A DNA stretch of 64,000 nt from Baylisascaris procyonis (Eukaryota; Nematoda; Chromadorea; Rhabditida; Ascarididae), in the NCBI GenBank assembly GCA_037389465.1, contig JAZARR010000231.1:558001-622000 (forward strand), written 5' to 3'. Made by a program: the position numbers and the translations under genes. The notes under the pieces were generated by a model. That model searched no databases. It was not told the origin of the DNA and saw only the letters and a list, made by a program, of their open reading frames with translations. This document shows, piece after piece, positions 38,118 to 49,511 of this stretch (positions within the stretch are counted from its first letter, which is position 1; every line of letters starts with the position of its first letter).

Positions 38118-40373
38118 GTATTATGGTGCTCGCAAATGCGACAGTCTGTTGTTGCACCCTCAACCATGTGTTATAGATCATATTCTTAAAGAATTGAGTT
38201 GTATTCTCTGGAGTTTTATTGTTTTCGATGTTTTTGTTGACGTTCATCGTAAAATGGAATTGAATTTTTGTTTTTGTGACAGATTTGTGTTTTAATTCAC
38301 TATTGATGATTACTTCTAAAATAAGATACATTGAAGTAAATATTTTAAATGGTTGTTTGAATATTTTAGGTTTGTCATGTTGCGTCATCACTTAATTATT
38401 TATTGTTGCTAGTAACATTAAGAGTCGCAATCGCGGATGGTTGTTTCTGTGATGGACGAGATACTCTCATCATTGATAGGCTGTGATATTTCAGCGCTCT
38501 AATGTATGTAACCATTTCGAAGATGCTGTTAGGCTATAAAAGGTCAATAATGATTTAACGAGACTTAAAGAGAAGGGAAGAGGATTTGGAATCGGACCGT
38601 AAGGTGATCAAATTATTAAAGGATGGTATCATAAAGTGGTAGCTATTGGCGCATCGTAATGTAACATTGTAGATGCCCTTTGCTTTAACGAGAAACAAGA
38701 GAATATTCGATGTAGATAAGCTGCAAAATAGGCGTTTTGTCCGTTTGCGTTAGTTTAGGTAGTGACATGCATGAGTGTTCTCATTGCTGTTCTATTTCGG
38801 CGAAACGTTGGAAATTGCATCGCTTCATTCAGATGATACTTGAATGTTGCTGCTTCTGAATCCTTGATAGCACGGCTTTGAGTTTATAGACAGTAATGTA
38901 AGGATGATCAGTTTGCCCAATTGCGCTTTGATGTGAGTGGCTAAATGCCTACGAACGTCAGCATTTTGGACAGCTCGATCTGAGATATTTGCAGCATGGA
39001 TTTGTGCGCTATGTGCAGTCCCAGCTCCCAATGTGTTATTTCAGGATATTTGCCCGTAACTCATGCACTAGTTAGAAGAAAACTTTTAGAGAGTATACTG
39101 AGAGCTCTGAGAGAAGAAAGGGAGAGGGGGGAAGGGAGCATTTTTTCGGGATCGGTGCACTCTCTTCAGGCTGAGAACTGCTAATTCTTACCGCCACCTG
39201 TAATCTGAAAATTTTCCTATGCTTCGCTTGCTTCACCTTACAAATCCTTCAAATTTGCAAGAAATAATGGAAAAAAGTATGCAAGTATTTTGATTTCCGA
39301 AATTCATTACTTCACACTTCCGTGAGCAGAATTTCATTCTCTTTCGTCAACAAAAGGGGAACACCAGGGGTTGCTGTTAAGGAACTTCGATAATGGTGGC
39401 GAGCAAGGTGACAACGAGACCTCCAAAATTGGAACCAGTCTCGGCATTGGTTGGGGAGGCCGAATGAATCGCACTACTTCCTAGCTGTGATTAAAACAAG
39501 TTTCTTTTCGAGGACGATTCACCGTGCAATTAGTTTGTATTATTCCACTAGTTGTAAGATTAGAGGCGTTGAATAACTTAGACATATCCGGTCATATATT
39601 TAAAATGGCTAATTGATAAACTGAATAGAATTGCGAACTTATATCGCTGGTAGTGAAAAGCTGAAAAAGTTTAAGAGACTATAGAATTTCTAATTTGAAA
39701 CATTTATGTGGGAGATAGGTATGTGACTGACTCATGTTGATGAAGTAATTTGATTGTATAGCCAGTTTAAATTCAGCTTCGACGCACTATATTGCCTTTT
39801 CTAGTGTTATAAATGAAGGATGTGTTAAAGTGTAATGCGGTTTGGGGTTTGTTTATCTGAATATAATGCAATAAATAATAACGTATGCACGCAATCTATT
39901 GCATTCTCATCTTTCAGAGACGCTATACTATTGGAGTGTAATTCATGTGCCTGCTAAATGTTCACATTTCCGGCTGTTACCTAACGTCAAATTTATTTGG
40001 TTTTCTAATAGTCGTTGCAATTATTGCAGCTTTCTAATTCCGCTGAATTTGTTTTGATTGCGTTTTTTAAAATTATTGAGCATTAATTAAAGGTTTCCAT
40101 TCATAGTTATCTAGTCTGCAATGCTTATCCAGCATTTTGTCATTTCTATTACGACGCGATGTATTAATGTAATAAAGTTTATTATAGACAATGTTTGCCC
40201 GCAAAGGATGCGTTATATTATGATTTTCAGTGATCTCGTTTTCAGTACAAATATCGGTAAATATTTAACACCTTTGCGGTGACAACGGCAATAAAATTGT
40301 TTGTTAAGATCGCAATCTCCGCGCGGATTCTGCCCTTCGTTGTGCTCAGTTGAAACGATATTCTAGTGCAGCA
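37231..40373. other. Intergenic region between the methyltransferase-like and glutathione peroxidase genes
   Basis: No coding exon is supported. It contains the long TA microsatellite at 38022-38114 and, between 39000 and 39200, a purine-rich stretch (GAGAGAAGAAAGGGAGAGGGGG). The two open frames that cross the TA tract are products of the repeat itself. The last few hundred bases before 40374 are presumably the peroxidase promoter, but I see no clear element. Confidence 0.45.
38022..38114. repeat. Long (TA)n microsatellite
   Basis: About 46 uninterrupted TA dinucleotides (93 bases), the longest simple repeat in the window. Its length is likely to vary between individuals and is prone to assembly error. 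Confidence 0.95.
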
Positions 40374-43221
40374 ATGAGGGCAACAGATATCATGGTGATT
40401 GCATCACTGTTGTTTCTAAGCCAGATGTGCGTACAAGGTGAGATCTGTGAATTGCGCTTCAATTATCTTTAATTTACTAGAGGATGTATCATTGACTCAT
40501 AGAATTTTGAAGTATGCAGTATATGTCACCGATCCATGAGCTAGCTAATCCGTTCACTAATATGCCGTTAGAATCGATTGTTTGCCTTTGTTCAACATGC
40601 GAATTTCTTGCAGTGATGGCTATAGACTTTTCGGCTCCGGTTTATCAGTTCACAATGCTTGATGCCGATGGAAAGGAAATCTCGCTCGAAAAATATAGGT
40701 TTCCTCTTGATTTCTTTAGAATTTCAGATGATATCATGAGGAGAGTGATAAACAATACAAGTTTAAAGTTTAGAATAAGTAATAATTTCATGACAATTAA
40801 ATCGTTCTTTCAACATAGACTGTGGAAAAAGCACACTCGCTTTCGTTACTATTCTCAACATTTCATAGCATAGATTAAACAAACTCATTTCCATATACAG
40901 ATCTCGTAACAGAACTGGGCTTTTTCCAACCTTCCGCCCTCCAACCCCCCCCCGCCTCACCCCCTCGGGGACCCGGTCTCCCGAACTCCCCGACCCCCGG
41001 GACATTCCGAAAACTCAAATTCCCTTGCGAGGGACTTGCGGGAGCGAAAAACCCCTGTCCCCGCGACGTACGACTCACCATTTCAGATGGCGGGGGACCC
41101 CATCCGCGGGGTCCGTTGCCATGTGAAGTACTAGCATATGAACATGTATATTTGTATATGGACAAGAACACCTGTTTTTACAACAAGAAGACCGTTAGAA
41201 TGTGAGAGGAAGACCGTTCTTTGCTGCTCTCACATGTCACTTTGCGCGAAAAGATGTACCGTTCTTGTGCAGTTGCGGTCAGCTGTAAAATACATGTTCG
41301 AATAGGCAGAAACTTGCTAAGATATTCTCTATTTCACATCTTATATTACCTCAGCATAGAAGCTCTAATCCAGTGGTGTGGCAGTATGCTTAGAAATTTG
41401 CAACACATTACCGTAGTGTGAAGGTGTTAGGTTGTATCGTATAGGTAATACGATAAAGTTTCAGGGGAAAAGTACTTCTTATCGTTAACGTGGCATCACA
41501 ATGTGGCTTAACAAATTCCAATTATCATCAGATGAAAATTCTTCTCGATAAATATAGATCACAAGGTTTCGAGATTGCCGCCTTTCCATGTAATCAATTC
41601 GCTGGTCAGGTAAAGAGTATAATAATTATGAAATAAATATAAACCCTTTTTTTCATTTAAAATGTAAAATTTAGACGTATTTGATTGTGTCTGCATTTGA
41701 AGATAATTCAATAAAAATTTCAAAGTTTTTTTTTTAGCACTAAAGCGTTGCTAGTTCATAATTGTTACCAATAAATTTTTATGTGCAACAATAATTGCAT
41801 AGTCTACCCTTTTGAGAAGTGCACATGATCTGGAAGACGTCGTCAGAGAATGCATCATAAAGCAGCATTTCAAAACATACTACAACACTATATGCATCAA
41901 TCCACTAACAACGGGCACCTCGCTAACGATTTCTCAGTAAACCATTCCTGAAGCGCAGATTAAAAGGTCTTAGAAAATACATAAACAAAGTCAAATTTCG
42001 GATTATGCGGATTTATTTTGTTTTTGTACTCTACTTCTTCATTACAGTCTTGTACATTCGATCAAAATATTCAAACCTTGTAGTGGAACTGCTATCATTG
42101 AGCTACTTTCTTTATAGTGTGAAAGCCATTAAAATTTGTCACACACGAATATTAAGCCCTCCTACTTTTTTAGGTATTTTCTCCTTTATTTTTACCTTCA
42201 CGAATTTCCGTTTATTTGATTTTATTCTGTCTGTTTGATTGTAATACCTCAATTTAGGAACCGGATGACGAAATGCACATAAAGGATTTCATCAAGAAAA
42301 CATTCGATTTTGAACCCGATTTATATGCGAAGATCAATGTTAATGGTGCGGATGAGCATCCACTATTTACATATTTAAAACATCAGCAAGGCGGTACAAT
42401 AATCGACGCTATCAAATGGAATTTCACGAAATTTTTAGTGAACAGACATGGACGTGTTGTGAGTTTTATTTGCCAATAGTATTCATGAAATCTTATTTCA
42501 AAGCGATACCGAAGTATTGTATTACTATGATGAAATACGCTCAAAATAGGATTACAGTGATCTTTCATAAAAATACCGGTGGTGGAAAAAATGCAGCATA
42601 GATTATATGAATTTTCCACAGAATCAATGAATTTCCAAGTTCCGAAATTCCATGCGCCTTTGCAAATTTATGCCTGCTAGCATATTTTGATAGTATCCTA
42701 TCGTTGCGTATAATTGCGCTTCTCTGTTTGTCTCTCATTTTGTTTCAACCGTGAAACTGCAGTTATGAGGTTTAGAGGCTATAACATATACCATATGTTC
42801 ACTACTTATTTGCAAGCTGTTGATAGCATATAAAATCGTATGCTGAGATGAGCGGAATGCAATAACGCATTTTATGCCTCGTTTCCTATTTCACAGAAGT
42901 CTTTCGCGTCGATTTCTCTGGAAATCAGATGAAATGGCCACAGTAGCGAAATTGTGAAGATTTCCATAGTTATTTGACCGTTTGCCCATATCAGATAGTA
43001 ATATCGGTAACTAAGCCGTGAGCTTGTTTTGAATGAGTGTTCAACGACGTTTTATGATGTGTTTCGAGATCCTTTTTTGATTTGGTGGCATTAAGCAATC
43101 TCTAATTTACAGCCGTAATGTAATCTGTGTTTTAAAGGTTCAACGATATGCACCAACAACACAACCAATCGACATCGAAAACGATATCAGAGAATTACTC
43201 AATAATCGATCGGATTTATAG
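40374..43221 (+). CDS. Secreted glutathione peroxidase (Cys type)
   Basis: Five exons, 40374-40437, 40614-40698, 41465-41609, 42258-42458 and 43138-43221, join in phase to 192 residues. The enzyme reduces hydrogen peroxide and lipid hydroperoxides using thiols. Residues 1-21 ([21 protein letters not shown]) are a typical signal peptide, so it is exported, like the surface and secreted peroxidases of parasitic nematodes. The catalytic tetrad is present: Cys63 in NVASQCGLT (TGT codon at 41502-41504, not the TGA of selenoenzymes), Gln94 in FPCNQF, and Trp152 and Asn153 in KWNFTKFL. The C-terminus RYAPTTQP is also standard. The last acceptor (TTTAAAG) is atypical but required by frame. Intron 2 carries a GC-rich insert. 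Host oxidative defence is a plausible role by family knowledge only. An AATAAA follows at 43402. Confidence 0.96.
40916..41122. repeat. GC-rich insert in peroxidase intron 2, ending in a cruciform
   Basis: About 200 bases are strongly C- and G-rich, against AT-rich intron on either side. The right end folds: ATGGC (41087-41091) pairs with GCCAT (41118-41122), and inside it GGACCCC (41095-41101) pairs with GGGGTCC (41108-41114) around a six-base loop. I see no matching left-end repeat or open transposase frame. It is probably a non-autonomous repeat or another recent insertion. Confidence 0.5.
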
Positions 43222-45666
43222 TGAATCGTGCAACAAACAGTGCATCCAATTTGCTTATGCAGGAAATTCATTTGTGCTCATCTTTGGTATTATATTTTGA
43301 CGTTATGAACTTACAGGTTTATCGAACTGCTTTCTTTTCTATTATTCTTTAGTGACTTTGCAATATTTTAAAGAATAGAGAAAACCTCAATTTTTTTATA
43401 AAATAAAAATTTAAGTGGAAGACAAAGCGAAGAGTAATGAAGAACTCATTTGCGATGAAGAATTTCAACATCGACGATCAGCGCGGTTTTTGAGTATTAG
43501 AATTTTCGGTTAATGACGTCATTATTTTAATAGTAAAATATAAAAGCATTTTAAACGTCCGCATTTATAGCCGTTTTATATCGTCTGCAGTATTAGCTTG
43601 TTCGGTATTATATATTTAAATGCCGTCTTAACTATTCCGAAGAATTTGCAATTTTTTTTGTGTCTTGCATCCGAATATACTACTGCGTTCGTTAACATGA
43701 GTGTTCTTTCTGTTGTTTTAGAATTGCTTAGAAAGAAATTTTAGATCTGAGAATAACGAATTATTCAGCTTCTTTTCAATATTGAAAGTTTTCATTCAGC
43801 GTTTTTATTGGTGTCGCGATAATGTGTTACATTAGATTGCTTATTGTTAAGAGTTCTATGTCATTATGAATAAACGCAAGAATTTGTCTATTTTTTGCCC
43901 CTCACGGCGGTGTTTTATCATTTCATTTTGCTGATAATGTACTGGGGGTAATTCCTGCTTATTGTTTGTAGCCTAGGCAACAACAAATTTCGAGGGAAGT
44001 GTTTTAGGTGTGATATTGGTCGCCCTTCGAGTCAATACCACTAATGTGCACATTTTCAGCTTGCATGGATGCTTATTTTCTTTCAAAATTTCCCTACGCC
44101 TGTAACATATGAAAAAAGGCAAAATCATTCGCTTTTAAGTAAAGACATAGTTATGAGCATATTCGTATACCTCAAGGTGAATTTCTGTGTGCAAATTTCT
44201 TTTTCTTTCGTGCGCCTCAGTGGTGACACCGTTCAGTTTGGGCTTTTCTCTAACGATCGCCTGGTTTGGTTTCTATAAGATTTTGCTTCTGCTCATCAGC
44301 GGGGATGCGGATATATCAAGTAATAGGTTGGTCATATTTCCTCAAGCCTTAATTTGTGTTTCGAGCTGAACTCATCGTGAAATAAATGAAACGCGCCAGA
44401 GGAAGGGCAATCCGCTCACCAAGCGAATTGTTTTCATAAATTGCCAGGAAGCTGTATACAATGCTGTGTTCAGGTTCTGACTGGCCGTGTGACCAGTCAG
44501 TGACCTTGTGGCATATGCAAGTCTAAAGAAATTCCCTGGTTGTGCACGCTGAAAGTTTTCATGAGCAAGATGACGAAATGCATGTGAATATGTTCGTGTG
44601 TGTTTATATGTCTTGTAGTTTCACAGCTGAAGTTACAGAAGCTTCAGCTAAAAAATTTGATGGGTACATCGTATGCTAGATGATGACCGTCTATGTGGGA
44701 GTGAAGTTGCTCTAGCTGCTTCAAACGAAGTTAAGGTGTTTTAAAGGTGTCTAAAAAGTTGCATTCGTCTTCTACCAATGGAGCTTTCATTTGCAGTGGT
44801 TGATTTGCAGAAAGTAACTCTTTTCTAGATTTCTTTGAAGGGTAAGGCCAGTTAAGATATGAATACATTATTACATACGTTCTATTAGTCATTGACGGGT
44901 CAGAAACCTGGCTGGTCGTGTTACGGGTGAAACTGTAAAAACACTTCGCAGCCTTCTCAAGCGTGCTTACCTGTTCGTTTTTTCCCTATGATTGTGAAAT
45001 AAAAATCCAACGGTTGCAAATGCATAAAAATTCTTAGTCACCCTAGAGTGCCTTTGGCTCTTTTCAATGTTGGTTTGCCACTCGAAACAACTGGCATCAT
45101 GGTATGGGATGTGTTCCACCTATCAAATTTCGTGACTCTGAGGTTCAGTTGTTCTCGAGCTGAAACCACTGGGTGGAGGTCCAGGCATTTTGATGGACAT
45201 GGTCGCATAAATGTGCAAACCGACATCGCTATAATGCTCTTTGCTAATTTTAATTTGCGGAAGCGGATTATGGGTGGCGAGGCATGCCTTTTAGTTCGGT
45301 AAAGCTGATTGCGGACTGGGTGAGGCATACAAAAATTCAAGAATGGCGTGACCATCGTGATACATTATCAGAAAGCTCCCTACTTACAGAATTATGGATG
45401 AAAATTTTTTTCCTCCAAATTGAATAAGACAAATAAGACGCGTTCCATTAGGATTCAAGGAGCAGCAGGCTGAGTGCAAGTTTGTGGGGCGATAGTTATT
45501 GGACGGGGACGCCAATTTTTGCAGTACTAACTGGGGTTTGATAGCAGGTAAATGTACTGTGTAGAATGTAATACTACAGATTTCTAACCGGTTCATGGCA
45601 AATGGAAACAATGGATTTCCTTCCACATGAAGAATTCGCTGTGTCTGTATTTTTGGTTCAATTTAG
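43222..45666. other. Intergenic region or upstream introns of the charged-protein gene
   Basis: The 5' exons of the following gene should lie here or be very short, but I could not choose any with confidence. From 45038 to 45626 long frames are open on both strands (minus 45038-45355 and 45384-45626; plus 45048-45302), which may mark a decayed repeat. A poly(A) signal for the peroxidase is at 43402-43407. Nothing else is recognisable. Confidence 0.4.
43402..43407 (+). terminator. Poly(A) signal of the glutathione peroxidase gene
   Basis: AATAAA about 180 bases after the peroxidase stop codon, the first good match downstream on the coding strand. Confidence 0.45.
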
Positions 45667-46500
45667 GTAATGATGAGACAGGGGAAGTTGAGGTGAAGAG
45701 AGATGAAGAACTAATGGAAGAACTTGGGCGTATACGTCAGATCCGTGAACGTGTAACTAAAGAGTAAGTCACATTGCTATTACTGCGACTCACAAATATT
45801 GTCATTCTCAAAACGTTTCGAGATATATTGCTACATAGAAGATAAATGTGTAGAGTTGGATATGGTGGAAGATCGATGTGAGCGAATATGAATGATCCCA
45901 ATAATAATGTGAATTTCATAGAGATACAGATCATTAGCAACAGCAAAATAAAGGAGAAAGTATTGGAAATTTCAGAAAAACGAATATTATGTTATAATAT
46001 TTCTAATGAATGCATTTAATTCCTAGCTTCTTACTTAACCAATCTTCTTGCTTCTTTACTCCTTTATCCCCGTATATTCAAGTGAGGCAGTACGAAGTTG
46101 TTATCAGCTTGAATCGTTGATGTTATTATCCAGCTATTTTATTCGACACAGAAAAAGGCAGAAATGTAAACTGCTTAGAAATATAGTGATCTGAGCAATG
46201 ATCCTCGAAAATCTCAGTTGAGTGTTGAATTAAGTGTTGGCAGTATTGAAGAGAATTTGTGAAATAATGTATCACAAAGTATTCGCTTCAAGATAATGCA
46301 TCTAGAGTAACACCTTTAAAGGAATCATATAATACCGAATTAAAGTTCCCAAGGGGCTCCGCTTTTCGGAAATAAAATTTCTGTGTAGTTTAACGAGCGA
46401 AACAATCCTTATTTACAGGAAAAAGATGAAGAGCATGGACAAGGAAACGAATGGGAACGCCACTGATGCTGTAAAAAGCAAGCAGAATGCATCCCATTAG
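45667..46500 (+). CDS. Unrecognised charged protein, last two exons
   Basis: Exon 45667-45763 enters mid-codon after a TTTAG acceptor and encodes NDETGEVEVKRDEELMEELG followed by RIRQIRERVTKE. Exon 46419-46500, after TTTACAG, adds KKMKSMDKETNGNATDAVKS then KQNASH and a stop. Donor (GAGTAAGT) and acceptor agree in phase. The stretch is about half charged residues, with heptad-like Leu/Ile spacing in EELMEELGRIRQIRERV, so a short helix or coiled coil is likely. The C-terminal tail is polar. No signal, membrane segment or enzyme motif is visible, and I do not recognise the family. Upstream exons carrying the start were not found. An AATAAA follows at 46578, which supports this being a real 3' end. 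Confidence 0.65.
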
Positions 46501-46577
46501 TCATTTGCAATGGGAATGTGGCTTATAAGGAGTTTACTTAAGAAGTGAAATTTAACCAACATAATTGTATGACAAGT

Positions 46578-46583
46578 AATAAA
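46578..46583 (+). terminator. Poly(A) signal of the charged-protein gene
   Basis: AATAAA 78 bases after the stop codon at 46500. Confidence 0.55.
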
Positions 46584-46949
46584 TTTTCTGCAGCTCATCG
46601 GGCTGTGACGTCCTTGGATGCATCGAGCAGTGTGCTCAGAGACTAACTATGAAACCTTCGGATGTCACTAGCAAGTTTCGGTATTGATACACCTGTGCAA
46701 AAAAAGAGATATTGTCTAACATTCTTTTTGACAGCCTTTGCATTGAATTATTTGCGAGTTACACTAAATACTAGGTATTATTCATGTACCGCACAAAATT
46801 CGCAAAGAGCGCTGTAGTGTTGCAACTTATCTGGCGCTTAATGTGTGTGCAAAGGTCAATCATCAATATTTCTTACCGTAGTACCAATGGATCTCTACTG
46901 CAATGGTACACGTTTCATTATGAGGGAATTTTGCAAACCATCGTCAAAT

Positions 46950-47170
46950 CGATATGAAAGTGGGTGTTTTTGATGACCAATGGAAAGTTGTCCGCAGGCG
47001 GGGACGAACCCCCGACCTCTCGCTTGCCGAGCGAGTGCCCTACAAGTGAGCTACCGCAGACGTTTTCACCACTCATCAACCTCGTGTTATGAACTCCCGT
47101 CAGTTCATTCTCAGTCTGAGCCGGACTTCAGTTGGCTCACAACTCAAAAACATCCAACCGATATGAAAGT
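46950..47170 (-). mobile_element. Putative tRNA-containing non-autonomous element with direct and inverted ends
   Basis: The 12-base word CGATATGAAAGT occurs at 46950-46961 and again at 47159-47170, like a target-site duplication. Just inside the left copy is GGGTGTTTTTGA, and close inside the right copy is its near reverse complement TCAAAAACATCC (one mismatch). The enclosed sequence of about 197 bases carries a tRNA-like module on the minus strand. Direct repeats with inverted ends suggest a MITE; the tRNA module would suggest a SINE. The class is therefore open. Confidence 0.5.
46989..47061 (-). tRNA. tRNA-Ala(GGC)-like gene or pseudogene
   Basis: This 73-base stretch folds as a cloverleaf on the minus strand: acceptor GTCTGCG with TGCGGAC (two G-U pairs), D stem GCTC/GGGC, anticodon stem CTCGC/GCGAG with loop TCGGCAA (anticodon GGC at 47026-47028), and a T arm with TTCG. 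Position 33 is C instead of the invariant U, the T-loop A58 is lost, and the T stem pairs best with a shortened loop. These defects point to a tRNA-derived pseudogene or repeat rather than a working tRNA. Confidence 0.5.
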
Positions 47171-49217
47171 AATGCATTTCCACGTTGTTAACGTGGATGT
47201 CTATGCAAATCGACATAAAAGATGTAGTGGTTAACATAATTGTCTTTGTTTCTTCACGATTCGTACTGTAAGCGGACTTTTAACGCTTCCATCGGACGTT
47301 GTGGTAATGTATATGTGCTGTACTATACGCAGTGAACCAACCACAAAGGTTCGCGTTCAACATTTTTAACCACAAGCTTGGCAACCAAAGCATTCATTAT
47401 ATTTCGCTGGTCCAGAAACTGAAGAAGACGTCGCAAGGTGTGCCAGAGGAGCCGACACAATATACACCTTTGTGTCCTGAGCCTGAACAACCAGCTATCA
47501 GGTGTACAGAGAAAGTCAACAAACACCCCCAAAAATCTCCATCTTACTCTCACAGAACATATCAAACCTTTTAAAGAGGTTTTAAGCGGCATTTGCTGGT
47601 TTTGCTTGTTCCTATCGCTCACTGTGAATAACTGAAGTTTTGCTGTTAGTTTTATGCTAAGTACGGCCAAAGATGTATGATCGGAGAGGTGACTGAAACA
47701 CTTTTCACCGTTCCAGCCGACTTTCGATGATGTTCTTCCTATAACTACCATATTGGTTAAAAATATAACCGTTTCAAATGTTGGATATTGCCAGCCCAAC
47801 TTTCCCACTTGGTGATTGAGAATATCGGTTTTTACCCATTCAGTACTATAGTTAAGTACAGTGGAATTTTTTGAAGCAAATGATGACTGTGATAGCGTGG
47901 GATGGCAGTCATTTGATCCGCTCTTAGAGTTGGCACATTTTGCCCTAGCTCGTGAAAAAATATGGTTGAAAAGTTGTGCACTGTGGTTGATGAGGACCCC
48001 CTAAAAAGAACCATCGAAAGGCCCTTTAAAACATCGGTGGCATGGGAAGCTTTCAACATTTAAGACTAACTGAAGCATGAGCTAGCCACCATTATTAACA
48101 CCTGTAGCACTAAAATGCGTCGAAAATGCAGTTATTGCATTGCGAGCTTTGTGGCTGTTATACGAAAAATACCGCAATATAGTTGATAGAATTTCGTAAG
48201 AGTGCAATACTGATTGTGTTGAAGTGTTCGTGAATAGGCAGGCCCGGTTCTTGTAAAGGCAGTCGTTTAATGTCACTTTATTATTTTTACAATGCTGCAA
48301 AACAGCGCATGAGCATCCCACAAGCGATGGTCCCCGCAGACGATAAGAGAATCTGTCGCCTTCTAGTGGCAGCGTATGACGGAACATCGTGCGGCGTTCT
48401 GCAACAGATTTCCTCCAATGCTCTTTCGTTCCGCTTCAGTGACACTAAGTGTCTGAAATTGCGTTAAAAGAGACTTTGCTTCGTGTAGTTTCCGCTAGAT
48501 TCGAGCAAATTATTTTAAATTTCATGGATTCGAAAACAAACCGCTATTTCAGCCTTTTTGATGGATACGATCGGGATTATTGAGAACAATTAGGTAGCAA
48601 TTAAAGATATGACGGTGTTTTAAAACATTTGCATTAGAATAAAATGGTGACAGCTTTTTCACATACTTTCGTGCTTTTTTATATGCAAATGTATTATGTG
48701 TGTATGTTTTGGTAGTTTTATTCTCCACCTAAGGATGACTCATTATACTACATTTCCGGTTGATTCATTAATATCGAAAGAGACATTAGACGTTTGAAAC
48801 TGCCTAACAGTCCCATGAGGAAAGATCTTTTAAAACTGTTCTGATCGCGAAATGAGCGCAAAAAACGATTCCCTTACAGAAGATATGCATATGTGACTGG
48901 TTGAGTTAAGATATGAGTGCATTTTCCATGTTGTGTTCATAGTCCACAACTCGTAGTCCTGATTGATCCGATCAGGGACATCGTCAAAGTAGGTTTCCAA
49001 ACAAGTCTATCTCTCTCACGAGTCTTCATTTGCTGTGGTATTATATCGGTTAAAAATGCGACGCCGACATTTCCTCAAAACATCACTACTTATCCATTAT
49101 GACTCTTATGCAAGGAATTTTGTTGCTGAATTTTTATCGACTAATAAACAAATAAAAGAAGCAAAGAAGTGATGAAAACGAATAAAATACTCGCCAATTA
49201 AATAAATAGCTAATCGA

Positions 49218-49261
49218 ACGCAAACAGCGAGTCGCTAGATCAAGCAACTCGTTGTTTGCGT
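49218..49261. repeat. Hairpin with 15-bp arms upstream of hydrolase copy 1
   Basis: ACGCAAACAGCGAGT (49218-49232) and ACTCGTTGTTTGCGT (49247-49261) pair at 14 of 15 positions around a 14-base loop, about 250 bases before the hydrolase ATG. It is too short for an ordinary microRNA precursor. Confidence 0.6.
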
Positions 49262-49511
49262 TGTAAAAGAAACAGGCAGTATATGCCCAGGTCTCTGTTA
49301 TATAGGATATTGAAGATGAGCAATGCGAATTCTGGTACTAATATTGGCTATGCTCATCTTATCAGGCTTTTTTATTATGAATTATTGATTCCTGTTGATG
49401 TTTTTGATTTCATGAAGAGGAAAACACTTCGTTGACTTGTGTCAACGTAATAATAGATTCATCCACCGGCATGATGAAACAAACGATGAATTATCATTTT
49501 CAGTGACAGCA

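Larger units (their letters stand above)
46501..49511. other. Intergenic region before hydrolase copy 1
   Basis: It holds the poly(A) signal of the preceding gene, the tRNA-containing insert at 46950-47170 and a hairpin at 49218-49261. Open frames of 100-160 codons on the minus strand (47323-47808, 48082-48387) show no recognisable domain and overlap open frames on the other strand; they may be remains of a repeat. A good acceptor (TTTTCAG, ending 49503) lies eight bases before the ATG of the next gene and may be a trans-splice site. Confidence 0.45.

Noticed and set aside
37864..38391. Open frames of 141-143 codons on both strands across the TA tract
   Set aside because: They are created by the (TA)n repeat, which reads Tyr-Ile on both strands; the flanks carry no motif or splice structure.
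40514..40873. 119-codon plus-strand frame over the second peroxidase exon
   Set aside because: It is the exon read through into both neighbouring introns; only 40614-40698 matches glutathione peroxidase.
45038..45355. Overlapping frames open on both strands
   Set aside because: I considered a decayed retroelement but could place no conserved motif on either strand.
47323..47808. 161-codon minus-strand frame
   Set aside because: No transposase, reverse transcriptase or other motif could be recognised, and the opposite strand is open too, so it is probably chance or very decayed repeat.
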